In this document: piece after piece, positions 42,415 through 56,400 of the stretch
Layout: the number at the start of each line of letters is the position of its first letter
Position numbering within the stretch: the first letter of the stretch is position 1
Source of the DNA: DTU053 sp012520115
GTDB taxonomy: Bacteria > Bacillota > Clostridia > Oscillospirales > Acutalibacteraceae
Length of the DNA stretch: 64,000 bases
Assembly (NCBI GenBank): GCA_050953725.1
Contig: JBMNNB010000002.1
Coordinates: 17,924-81,923, forward strand
Direction: 5' to 3'
Made by a program: the position numbers and the translations under genes
Notes under the pieces: model-generated
Told to the model about the DNA's origin: nothing
Databases searched by the model: none
What the model saw: the letters and a program-made list of their open reading frames with translations, nothing else

Positions 42415-43812
42415 TTATTCTGCGTCCTCTGCCTTGGGCTCTGCCTTCTCGGCCTTCTTAGTGGTCTTTTTTGCGGTCTTCTTTGCGGGCTTTGCGGGCT
42501 TTGCGGGCTTTTCTTCCTTAGTCTCTTCCTCTGCCTCGGTTGCGACTGCTGAGGCTATGACAAGGTCCATTGCCTTCTTAGCGGAGATGTCCTTCTTAAG
42601 TCCCTCTTCGCTGATTGCCTTCTTGATTGTGTCAACATCAACCTTATAGGCCTCGGCAAAGCGGTCATACTCAGCCTTCAGGTCGTCCTCGGTGACCTCG
42701 ATATTCTCAAGCTCGGCAATCTTCTCAACGGCAAGGCGCAGCTTGACGTCACGCTCTGCCCTGTCCTTATAGCCGTCTCTCATGGTCTTCATGTCAAGGC
42801 CGGTATACTGAAGGTAGGTGTTCATATCAAGACCCTGCATCTGCATGCGGTATGAGAAGTCGTTGATGATGTCATCAAGGGCTGCCTCTACCATAACGGG
42901 GGGAATCTCTGCGTTTACGGAGTCTGCAAGCTTGTCGAGAAGCTGGGTCTCAAAGTTTCTCTGGGCCTCTGCTTCCTTGCCTGCTCTGATTTCGTCCTCT
43001 ATGCTCTTTTTGAGCTCGTCGAGGGTGTCAAATTCGCTGACGTCCTTTGCAAACTCGTCGTCGAGTGCGGGAAGCTCCTTAACCTTGATTTCATGAAGGA
43101 CTACCTTGAATACTGCGTCCTTGCCCGCAAGCTCCTGAGCATATTCCTCCGGGAACTTAACGTTTACGTCGAAGGCGTCGCCTGCGTTGTGGCCGACAAT
43201 CTGCTCCTCAAAGCCGGGGATGAACTGACCGGAGCCGAGTGTCAGGTCGTATTTTTCGGCCTTGCCGCCTTCAAAGGGCTTGCCGTCGGTGAAGCCTTCA
43301 AAATCGATAACAGCGATGTCGCCGTTCTGAGCGGGTCTGTCCTCAACGGTGAGGATTCTTGCGTTGTCCTCGAGCATGTGGTTGAGTCTGTGCTCAACCT
43401 CGTCAGCCTCGACGGTTACGGCATTCTTAACAGCGGTAAGGCCCTTGTACTCGCCGATTTCAACCTCGGGCTTTACATAAACCTTCAGTGAAAGCTCAAA
43501 GCCCTCTTTGCTGACGGTCTTGATTTCAAAATCAAAGGGCTGGCCGACAGCGTCAATAGCCGCCTCTTCGACAGCCGCTGCATAAAGCTCGGGGAATACT
43601 TCGTCAATAGCATCATCATAGAAAATGCTCTCGCCGTAGTATTTTTCGATGAATGCCTTCGGAGCCTTGCCCTTGCGGAAGCCCGGTACCGTTATATTTT
43701 CCTTCTGCTTTTCATATGCCTTCTGAAGGGCGGCGCCGAAGCGCTCCTTATCACAGGTAAGCTCAAGGGTATAAAGGTTTGTATCTGTTTTCTGTGCGGA
43801 TTTTAAACTCAT
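42415..43812 (-). CDS. tig: Trigger factor
   Basis: A 465-residue ribosome-bound chaperone and prolyl isomerase. The N-terminal ribosome-binding segment contains VPGFRKGKAPKAFIEKYYGE. The FKBP-like domain (about 150-245) begins DRPAQNGDIAVIDFEGFTDG. The long helical C-terminal domain follows. The last 35 residues are an unusual Lys/Ala/Pro-rich tail (EKPAKPAKPAKKTAKKTTKK), histone-like in composition and not part of the usual fold. The ribosome site is ATGGAGGA. Confidence 0.96.
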   Translation of the reverse strand: MSLKSAQKTDTNLYTLELTCDKERFGAALQKAYEKQKENITVPGFRKGKAPKAFIEKYYGESIFYDDAIDEVFPELYAAAVEEAAIDAVGQPFDFEIKTVSKEGFELSLKVYVKPEVEIGEYKGLTAVKNAVTVEADEVEHRLNHMLEDNARILTVEDRPAQNGDIAVIDFEGFTDGKPFEGGKAEKYDLTLGSGQFIPGFEEQIVGHNAGDAFDVNVKFPEEYAQELAGKDAVFKVVLHEIKVKELPALDDEFAKDVSEFDTLDELKKSIEDEIRAGKEAEAQRNFETQLLDKLADSVNAEIPPVMVEAALDDIINDFSYRMQMQGLDMNTYLQYTGLDMKTMRDGYKDRAERDVKLRLAVEKIAELENIEVTEDDLKAEYDRFAEAYKVDVDTIKKAISEEGLKKDISAKKAMDLVIASAVATEAEEETKEEKPAKPAKPAKKTAKKTTKKAEKAEPKAEDAE

Positions 43813-43914
43813 TTCTTATCCTCCATTGGGTGTCTATTAAATATTACAAAATAAACCGATTAATTATATCAAAAGAGAGAGCATTTTTCTATACTTTTCT
43901 CAAATTTCTCTGAA

Positions 43915-44790
43915 TTATGCCGGGGGAAGCTTGCCGAGGTACTCTTCAAGGCACTGTCCGCTTGCCTTCATGGCCTTTGCGGCCTCTACGCCCACATAGC
44001 GCCAGTGCCACGGCTCGTATTTGACCTTTGTTATATTGACCTTGTCCTCAGGGTATCTCAGGATGAAGCCGAAGTCCGCAGCATTCTCCGTAAGCCACTT
44101 GTATGCGGCGGTCTTGTAGAAGTTAGCGTCTGTGCCCGAAATGTCCATTGCAAGACCGAGATTATGCTCGCTGCAGCCGGGGGGCATTATGCTCTGTGCC
44201 GCCATGACCTTTGCCTGTGCGGCGGAGTAGCCCTGAGAGATGAAGGAGTCAATCTTGCGGTTAAAGTTTGAGGTCTGCCTGTCTACGCTCCTGTAGCCCG
44301 AATATGGTGTCAGTGTTATGCCGTCAGCCTTTGCGGCGTTGTACATGCTCTGATACTGCTCTGCCACTCTGTAATCAAGCTTGACTTCCGAGCCGGGAAT
44401 GCAGGGGGCTAAGTTCACCTTATGGTTGTCGGGCATTTTATAATAGAGATTCACCAGAACCAGATTCCAATTGTCGTCCGTTATAGAAATGGCCGCCGGT
44501 ACGGGCAGGGGGTCAGCTGAGGCTGCCTGTGTGGGGGTCTGAGCCTTTGTTGTGGTCTCGGTGGCAGGCGCTTCGGTTGAGGCGGCTGAAACCGTTTCTG
44601 TAGGCTCTTTTGAAGGCTCTGTATTTAATTCGGTAGAAAGAGTGCTGTCTGAAGTGCTGCTTGTATAATCGATATTCTTATCGGCTCTGCTCCTCGAAGA
44701 AAAGACGTAAGCCATCGAAAGGACTACAACAAAAAGCATGACAGCGGCTCCGAGAACAACCGAGGTATTGTTCTTTTTCTTTTTCGCCAT
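43915..44790 (-). CDS. VanY-like D-alanyl-D-alanine carboxypeptidase (M15B)
   Basis: A 291-residue membrane-anchored peptidase that trims the terminal D-Ala from peptidoglycan stem peptides. The ATG at 44790 (GAAAGGTGA upstream) is preferred over a GTG at 44799. Order: a basic N-terminus, one transmembrane helix, a Thr/Ser/Glu-rich linker (about 40-90), and the M15B catalytic domain with SGYRSVDRQ, MPPGCSEHNLGLAMDIS (zinc ligands His and Asp) and YEPWHWRYVG (His). The linker would span the wall. Confidence 0.92.
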   Translation of the reverse strand: MAKKKKNNTSVVLGAAVMLFVVVLSMAYVFSSRSRADKNIDYTSSTSDSTLSTELNTEPSKEPTETVSAASTEAPATETTTKAQTPTQAASADPLPVPAAISITDDNWNLVLVNLYYKMPDNHKVNLAPCIPGSEVKLDYRVAEQYQSMYNAAKADGITLTPYSGYRSVDRQTSNFNRKIDSFISQGYSAAQAKVMAAQSIMPPGCSEHNLGLAMDISGTDANFYKTAAYKWLTENAADFGFILRYPEDKVNITKVKYEPWHWRYVGVEAAKAMKASGQCLEEYLGKLPPA

Positions 44791-44945
44791 TTGGGTCACC
44801 TTTCAGTATTATGGGTTTTGCCTGAATTTATATCATACCTATTGATTATATATCCTGAGAAGTTCAATGTCAATAAGCCTGCTCACTGACGACTTGTGTT
44901 GAAGTATATTGAAGTTACCTGAATGCAGAAATGACAGAGATAAGA

Positions 44946-44988
44946 ACACCCGAAGCGTAGGCTCTGCACCGGGGCTTCGGGTGTTTAT
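44946..44988 (-). terminator. Terminator after the metallophosphoesterase gene
   Basis: ACACCCGAAGC/GCTTCGGGTGT, an 11-bp stem with a 17-base loop, followed by TTCTTAT on the minus strand. Confidence 0.7.
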
Positions 44989-45005
44989 CTGTGAAACGAG
45001 GAAAG

Positions 45006-45953
45006 TTATACTAAATCAATAGTATATTCAAAATCTCTCCATTTTGATTTAAGTAAGTTTCTGGCTCTGATTACGACATGGTCCTCATAGGCTTCAAAGA
45101 CATATCCGGTTCCGTAATCATCATTTGAATGGAAGCACGGGGTATTAACGAAATGTACGTTGTCTATTGTCATTATGCGGTCTTCGTCAAGCTTATCATG
45201 CAGATGACCGGTGATGAAGAAGACATTCTGATGCTGCTGCAGGATGGCCATTATTTCGTCTGACTGTGCACCGGGAGTTCCGCCTGAGGGCCACTTGGTG
45301 TCAACATCGTTTGTGCCTCTGAGAGGATTGTGGTTGAAGACAAAAATCGGTTTGCCGGGAGCCTGCTGCTCTGCCTGTGAAAGAGTATGCTCGAGCCAGT
45401 ATAACTGTGCCTCACTGAATACCTGGTGAGTGCCTGCCATTGCCTCCGAGCTCAGAACGATAAAGAAGAAGCCCTTGATAACTGTGACATAATAGGGATT
45501 TTCAATGGTTCTGCCTGTTATTTTATTGTAATTCTCAATGAAGCGTTCCCTGTATTCGTTATAGTCGCCTTCGTCGGTATTGCCGAAGTCATGGTTTCCA
45601 GGTGCCAGAACGAGGTATTCGGGTGTAGGATATTTCTCAAAAATAGTAGCTAAGGGCAGGTATTCCGTATCTTTGCCGTGGTGAGTAATATCGCCGGAGA
45701 TTGCAAGTGCATCGGGCTTTGTAGCTGCGCCATCAAGGTCTTTAAGTCCCCGTACAAGATAGGTGGCCTGCTTATACTCCTGAGGGTTGGCGTAGCTTCT
45801 GATGTGCGTGTCCGAAATCGACACAAAGCTCATAAGTAGATTTTCTTCATCTTTAACGGTGTAGGATTCAACCGGCGCAAAGAATGCAAACAGCATTGCA
45901 ATGGCCAAGAACAGTGAAAATATCTTAGTTTTGAATGATGCGAAGAAACTCAT
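45006..45953 (-). CDS. Secreted calcineurin-like metallophosphoesterase
   Basis: A 315-residue secreted phosphoesterase. The ATG at 45953 has AAAGGGGGA upstream and begins a signal peptide (residues 1-28, SLFLAIAMLFAFF). The two-metal motifs are all present: ISDTHI, ISGDITHHG, APGNHD, VFNHNP and TGHLHD. The family hydrolyses phosphate esters or nucleotides; the substrate is unknown. It follows the rRNA operon and has its own leader. Confidence 0.88.
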   Translation of the reverse strand: MSFFASFKTKIFSLFLAIAMLFAFFAPVESYTVKDEENLLMSFVSISDTHIRSYANPQEYKQATYLVRGLKDLDGAATKPDALAISGDITHHGKDTEYLPLATIFEKYPTPEYLVLAPGNHDFGNTDEGDYNEYRERFIENYNKITGRTIENPYYVTVIKGFFFIVLSSEAMAGTHQVFSEAQLYWLEHTLSQAEQQAPGKPIFVFNHNPLRGTNDVDTKWPSGGTPGAQSDEIMAILQQHQNVFFITGHLHDKLDEDRIMTIDNVHFVNTPCFHSNDDYGTGYVFEAYEDHVVIRARNLLKSKWRDFEYTIDLV

Positions 45954-46063
45954 TATAATCCCCCTTTCGTTAAAAACAAGATAACACAAACAATAAAGCA
46001 TCGTCAATTCCTGAAATTACCAAAGAAATGTTGAAACTTTAGATTAATTTTACAAAAATAAAA

Positions 46064-46090
46064 AAACAGACCGCTATTGCGGTCTGCCTT
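46064..46090 (-). terminator. rRNA operon terminator
   Basis: CAGACCGC/GCGGTCTG with an AATA loop, followed on the minus strand by TTTTTTTATTTTTG, about 50 bp past the 23S 3' end. Confidence 0.9.
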
Positions 46091-46141
46091 TTATACAGGG
46101 AAATATACCCTAAAAACTGAACAATGGAACCATAAAGCAGA

Positions 46142-48940
<2,799 letters not shown>

Positions 48941-49109
48941 TCTTTTGAATCTTTATGGTTCTCAAGTATTTCTCAACTCGACGAATTAATTGTAGTTGTT
49001 ACCCTAAAATTAATCATCTTGCTTTACTTCATTGTTCAGTTTTCAAGGTACATTTCCTACAAGCTTTCGCTTGCGGTTCTCAGTTCGCGGACTACCTTCT
49101 CAGGTAGCT

Positions 49110-49186
<77 letters not shown>

Positions 49187-49223
49187 ATTTGGCACTGCGT
49201 CAAATCTTCTCCCGGCAGTCCCT

Positions 49224-49299
49224 TGGTGGAGATGAACGGGATCGAACCGATGACCCCCTGCTTGCAAAGCAGGTGCTCTCCCAGCTGAGCTACACCCCC
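49224..49299 (-). tRNA. tRNA-Ala (TGC)
   Basis: A 76-base tRNA with encoded CCA. The acceptor stem begins GGGGGTG, the anticodon loop TTTGCAA carries TGC, and the T loop is TTCGATC. It is the first tRNA after 16S in the operon, 37 bp from tRNA-Ile. Confidence 0.97.
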
Positions 49300-49429
49300 A
49301 TACTGGTTGGCCCGCCCGGCAGCTTTTTCGACACGCTCGCCTTACCCGAACCTCAAAAATTAAACAACGACTTCTACAAGGTCCCTCTGACCTAGGATTC
49401 GCTCTCTGTCTCGTGAGAGCTTTTCTCCA

Positions 49430-50944
<1,515 letters not shown>

Positions 50945-51152
50945 TGTATTATATCGACCCTAAGGCCGCTACAACCGTTTTCAGAGCTCGTTAGCTCATT
51001 TCGTCTTCTGACTAATTTTTAATTCCGTTTTCGGAATCACTGTTGTAAGCTTTTATACTTACACAAGAAATTTCAGGGTTCCTTGTTTTCTGTCGTTGTT
51101 TAATTTTCAAGGTCCAAGCTCTCCCTCTTGACTTCCGTCTTGCGGGACTTTT

Positions 51153-51289
51153 AATTTATCATATCCATTAGACATTGTCAAGAGCTATTTTTTATCTTTT
51201 TACGGAAATTACTGCCTCTCTAGACCTAACTCCCGCCGCCCTCTCAAGACGGCTTCGCTATAATATCATAGCTAATTATCCGTTGTCAA
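51153..51289 (-). promoter_or_regulatory. Tandem rRNA promoters
   Basis: On the minus strand there are two sigma-A-like promoters. The distal one is TTGACA (51289-51284), 18 bp, TATTAT (51265-51260). The proximal one is TTGACA (51181-51176), 17 bp, TAAATT (51158-51153). About 200 bp of leader follows before 16S. Confidence 0.8.
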
Positions 51290-51299
51290 CCGTTTTTTG

Positions 51300-51589
51300 A
51301 CTGATTCTTAAACCTATCCGGGCGTTCCTGAGTCGCATTTAAAACGCAAACATTTTTATGCAGCGGATATACAAAATCCATGTTGTTTTAGGCGATTTTA
51401 CGCCTAAACATGAAATAATTATTCATCGGAGTGCATATCAGCACCTCTAATCCAAGGTGTGTTTATATCTGCCCGTACCCTGCCCTCCTCCTTTGGTGTG
51501 AGGGTATTATATTTTTCATTATTAATAAATAATCATTTTTTGTTTTGGGACGATTTTACCCGCATGTCGAAAAGATTTTTTCTGAACAG
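51300..51589. other. AT-rich spacer upstream of the rRNA promoters
   Basis: No gene. A perfect hairpin GTTTTAGGCG/CGCCTAAAC lies at about 51384-51408, and GGTGCTGATATGCACTCC (on the minus strand) forms a small stem near 51430-51455. The G-rich island starts at about 51590. Confidence 0.45.
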
Positions 51590-52720
51590 TCGATCGGGGC
51601 GTGCGGGGCGGGGCTGCCCCAAGGCGTGCGGGTGTGGGGTGGCCGGCGTGCGGGGGGAGCAGGCTCGGCGCGGGGCTCGTGCTCCGGCGGCGGGAGAGGT
51701 GGAGTGCGTGCCGTCGGCGGGGGGCGTGCGGGGGTCTGTTTGGCATGAGGTGCAAGGTTTTTTCCACGCCGTCGGCGGGGGGGTGCTGAACACTGGCGGG
51801 GGGGCGGTAATCTGACCCCTCATTGTCGGCAGGCGGCGGGGTATCGGGCGGGGCGGGGTGCGTTCGGGCGGGGTGTCTGCTCGTTCACACAGTCTTGCGG
51901 AGGCGGGGCAGCGCTGGGTTGTTTACTCCGGTCGGCGGCGGGGTGGTCGGAGATGCGAGCCAACGGCGGGGTACGTGCGGGGCGGGGCTGCTCTCTCAAA
52001 GTCGTGCGGGTGTGGGGTGGCAACAGGTTCGGGCGGGATTGGAGCAAGGCTCGGCGCGGGAAGAAACTCATTGCGACACGGCGACGGGATATCGTGCGGT
52101 GCGGGGTGCGTTCGGGCGGGGTGTCTGCTCGCTCACACAGTCTTGCGGAGGCGGGGCAGCGCTGGGTTGTTTACTCCGGTCGGCGGCGGGGTGGTCGGAG
52201 ATGCGAGCCAACGGCGGGGTACGTGCGGGGCGGGGCTGCTCTCTCAAAGTCGTGCGGGTGTGGGGTGGCAACAGGTTCGGGCGGGATTGGAGCAAGGCTC
52301 GGCGCGGGAAGAAACTCATTGCGACACGGCGGCGGGGGCGGCGGTGGGGTGTTTCCTCCGGTCGGCGGCGGGGCGGGGGGCTGCTCTCTCAAAGTCGTGC
52401 GGGTGTGGGGTGGCAACAGGTTCGGGCGGGATTGGAGCAAGGCTCGGCGCGGGAAGAAACTCATTGCGACACGGCGGCGGGGCGGCGGGGGGGTGCGTTC
52501 GGGCGGGGTGCTGCTCGTTCACACAGTCTTGCGGGGCGGCACCTTGACCCGTCGCTGTCAGCAGGCGGCGGGGCGGGGCTGCTCTCTCAAAGTCGTGCGG
52601 GTGCGGGGTGGCGGCAGGTTCGGGCGGGTAGCAAAGGACGGCGGAGGCGGGGTAAAAGGTGGTGTTGGGGTTCGTGTGGTGATTGGCGGGTGTGTGGCGA
52701 GTCTTAGGCGAGGGATGAAG
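51590..52720. repeat. G-rich repeat island 2 with 248-bp tandem duplication
   Basis: About 1.1 kb of strongly G-rich plus strand (GGCGGGG, GTGCGGG, GGTGTGGGG words). A 248-bp unit occurs twice in direct tandem, 51842-52089 and 52090-52337, differing at only about four positions. Shortened copies follow at about 52350-52480 and 52493-52628, and a more diverged one at about 51601-51680. CTGCTCTCTCAAAGTCGTGC recurs at 51988, 52236, 52381 and 52579. All three plus frames stay open for long stretches, so open frames here reflect composition rather than coding. The island lies between the rRNA promoters and the giant-protein gene. Confidence 0.88.
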
Positions 52721-52734
52721 GATGTGAGAAAATG

Positions 52735-53133
52735 CTTTTCATTATATATACAGCTTAGAATATTCTACCTGCGGTGCTTGATTCTGGGCAGGGTCTTATG
52801 GATTGTCAGCATGCAAAGGATTTGTTTTTCATCATATAGATTCGTGGTACAGAGGGTTGGGAGCTTCAGGAGTTGCTTTTCAGTAAATATATGAACGGAT
52901 TTGGGGGCTTGGAATGACAAGGGTATTAAGATTCGATTTTCATTATATAAAGTATCGGGGGCGCTTCGGGTTGAAAGGGTACTAAATGGGCGGGGTGGGT
53001 TTGGGTATCGAAGGAGCTTCGGGGTAAAAGGGAACTAAATGACCGGGGCGGGTTTTGGGCATAGGGGGACTCGGGTTGGGGTTGCTGAACGGTGCGGCGG
53101 GGGCGTCATAATTTACTTTTCATTATATATAGC
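52735..53133. repeat. Spaced CTTTTCATTATATA motifs and a 53-bp repeat
   Basis: Variants of TTTTCATTATATA occur at 52736, 52826, 52877, 52937 and 53117, with G-rich spacers between them. On the minus strand each contains TATAAT-like -10 words. Two diverged copies of a 53-bp unit start at 52963 and 53016 (GCTTCGGG...AAAGGG.ACTAAATG). No gene is supported. Confidence 0.6.
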
Positions 53134-53402
53134 TTTTTTGGGGATTCGGAGTTGGCCTGCGGGACCGGTTTTATTCATTTATACACTTTCATATGCAATA
53201 TGCACATAATTCAGGCGACAGGATTCGACACGGACACTGTGAAGCTGTCCGGAAAAGGAAGCCAAAAAATTAAAATAAATGGATATATTGAGTTATGCAT
53301 CCATTTATTAACATTTTTTGAACTATTTAGGGCAACTTTGAATTGCTTTTAAACAAATTGTTTCGGCATTTTCACAAAATTCATAATCTCTTAATAATTT
53401 AG
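53134..53402. other. Upstream region of the giant-protein gene
   Basis: GC falls here from the G-rich island to an AT-rich stretch. An 86-codon frame starting at 53092 has no ribosome site and overlaps the repeat motifs; I do not call it a gene. The promoter of the giant gene follows. Confidence 0.4.
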
Positions 53403-53431
53403 TTGCATTTACTTTTGGGGGGTGTTATTAT
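53403..53431 (+). promoter_or_regulatory. Predicted promoter of the giant-protein gene
   Basis: TTGCAT (53403-53408), a 17-bp spacer containing GGGGGG, and TATTAT (53426-53431), 36 bp before the ATG at 53468. The ribosome site AGGTGA is six bases before the ATG. Confidence 0.6.
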
Positions 53432-53467
53432 TTACATGTAAAAATCTATAAAAACATAGGTGATTGC

Positions 53468-56400
53468 ATGTCGAATTTATCAAAGGTATCTAAAAAAGCA
53501 TTGGCTGCAATTATGGCGGTGTTGGTTACGCTGTCCTGCTTCAGCGCAGCGTTCCCGATGTTCGCCTCTGCTGCCGATGATATCGGAGCGCCGTGGGACG
53601 GCACTACGAGAACTCAGCCTGCACAGGCTTCAGACGGTTACTATCTTATCAGTAACGGTCCGGAGCTTGCCTGGTTCTGCTATCAGGTTGTAAACAATAA
53701 CAACCGAAACATCAACGGCAGGCTGACAGCTAACATCAACCTGAACAACAAAGTGTGGACACCAATCGGCTATCACGATAGACAGTATGGCGGCACCTTT
53801 GACGGTCAGGGCTTCACGGTCACGGGCGTTTACGTTACGACGACCTCCAACGACAGAGGCTTCTTCGGCAAGGTTACAACCTCTGCGGTCATCAAGAATC
53901 TCAACGTAAATGATGTCACTGTTACAGGCAACCGTGACTACACCGCTGGTCTTGTAGGCGTTGCAGTGGGCGGCACAATCAGCAACTGCCACGTCAAGGG
54001 CATCAGCATTGCAGGCGGTAGAATGTATACCGGCGGCCTTGTCGGTCAGGTCGAGGGCGCAACGGTTATTACAAACTGCTCGGTAACAGGCACCTCCTCC
54101 ATGAAAACCATAATCGGCACAAACAACACAGGCGGCCTTATCGGTTATGTCAAGGCTAACAATGTGCAGATCAGCGGCTGTACGGTGGACAACCTTAATA
54201 TTTCCTCCACAACATCCGACTCCCGCATAGCAGGCGGTATCGGTCATGCTGATTACAGCTTTAAGATGTATGACTGCCTTGTCAAGAACACCAATGTAAC
54301 CGGTACCAGGTATGTCGGCGGTCTTGCATTTGCCGTAAAGAACGGTTCGGTCATCGAGCGCAGCGGCGTTATTGATTCAACCATTACTTCAACACAAACC
54401 TCCGCAACCACCGATGTTGAAATAGGCGGTCTTATCGGCGTTGTTACAAGTGGTGTAGTCAACACCGTTCAGTACAACTATGTATACAATACGACCGTTT
54501 CCTCCTACGGCAGAATGTCCGGCGGCTTAATAGGCAAGATTGAGGCAGCAAGGCATGTCATAACCGAAAACTATTCGGCTGCGGATCTTTCGCTTAAGGC
54601 CTCTCCCACAAGGGCAGGTACACTTGTCGGTTATGTGGCAAACGCCGAGCTGCACAACATGTACTATGTCACTAAGTCAGGTCAGAACTACATAGGTGAG
54701 ACTGTTTCCTCAGCAACGGTAAGCAGCATTACGGGCATTACCGATGCTCAGGCAAAGAACGGCACCCTGCTTAATTACATGAACAACCTGACCAATATCT
54801 GGACAGAGGGCGATGACGACTATCCTGTAATAGATAAAACCCTTGCAGTGGCTCCTTCCAAGGATGCAAGCGGCTATTATCTTATCGGCTCTGCCTTCCA
54901 GCTTGACTGGTTTGCAAAGTTTGTAAACGCAGGCAACCCCTCATCCTCCGCAAAGCTCATTGCCGATATTAACCTCGGCAATAAGAGAATGGAGAACATA
55001 GGCTCAGATGCTGTCAAATATGCAGGCACATTTGACGGTCAGGGCTTTACAATCTACAACCTTTACATTGCAAAAACAGGTAACGATAAGGGCCTGTTCG
55101 GTTCAACAACCGCAGCAGCCGTTATTAAGAACTTCACTCTCAAAAATGCCTACGTCAATACCAACGGCAGCTATGTCGGCGGCGTTGTAGGTCTTCTGAG
55201 AGGTACGGTTTCCAACGTTAATATCGAGGGCCTGAACATTAACGCTGCTTCCTATGTGGGCGGTGTTATAGGTCAGTCCGAATCCAGCGCAAAGCTCCAG
55301 AACATCACGGTCACGGGCGTTACCGGCGCAAAAACCGTTAAGGGCACAGGCAACTATGTAGGCGGTGTCATAGGTAATGTCAAGGCCACTCAGAATATTG
55401 CAAACATCGTCGTTGACGGTATAGATGTTACCGCAAGAGAAAGAGGCGGCGGCGTTATCGGCGACTCCGACGGCGGTACCGTAAATATTGCCGACGCTCT
55501 TGTTCAGAATACGAACATTTCGGTTACAAACTACGGCGGCGGTGTCATATTCAGCGTTCGTAACGCATCCACCGTCACAAGGGCTACCGTAAAGAATGTA
55601 AGAATCACCGGCGGCGCAGAGCTGGGCGGTATTTCCGGTACATCAAACGGCAACCCGGTAACGGTCAGCAACTCACTTATTGAGAACCTCACCGTTGTCT
55701 CCACAAATGAAAGAGTCGGCGGCATCATAGGATATATCAACAACAAGGCAACCGTTACGGATACGATAATAAAAGACTCTTCAATCACAGGCTCCAGATA
55801 CATGGGCGGTCTTTCATACACTATCAGGGACGGCTCATTCATAAGCAGGGTCGGCGTTATCAACGTTACGCTCAACGCCACGAACACCGGCACAGGCAAC
55901 GAGTTCTGCCTGGGCGGCCTGATTGGTCTTGTTGGCTGGAACACCGTCAACACGGTACAGTACAACTATGTTTCTAACGTCACCATCACCGGCGTGGGCA
56001 GAATGATAGGCGGCTTCATAGGCAAGATGGACACAACAAACCATAAGATTGCCGAAAACTATGCCGACGCCACCATCAACAACACCACAAAGATTTATGT
56101 GGGCAGCTTCATAGGCTACAAGTCGTCGGGCATTGTTACCGATAACTTTGCAAGGGCCAACGGCTTCTTCAGAACCGGCGGCTCAAGCGCAAGTTCAGCC
56201 GGCGATGTTTCGGGCATTACAGAGGTAAGCCTTGCCGACATCAGAAACGGCACACTTACCGAGACCCTTAACAACATCACCGACCTCTGGGCACAGTATA
56301 ACGACGACTTTGTAAACGGCTTCCCCGTCATTGCCAATGCGGAGCCTCCCGCTCTCGTAAACGGCTACTATGAGATTAAGAGTACCTTCCAGCTTGAGTG

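Noticed and set aside
51842..52628. Repeat array as a possible CRISPR
   Set aside because: Units are 248 bp, in direct tandem without unique spacers of constant size, and no cas genes are near.
51823..52894. Open frames of 229 to 313 codons in the second G-rich island
   Set aside because: All three plus frames are open together over several hundred bases and follow the 248-bp repeat; this is compositional, not coding.
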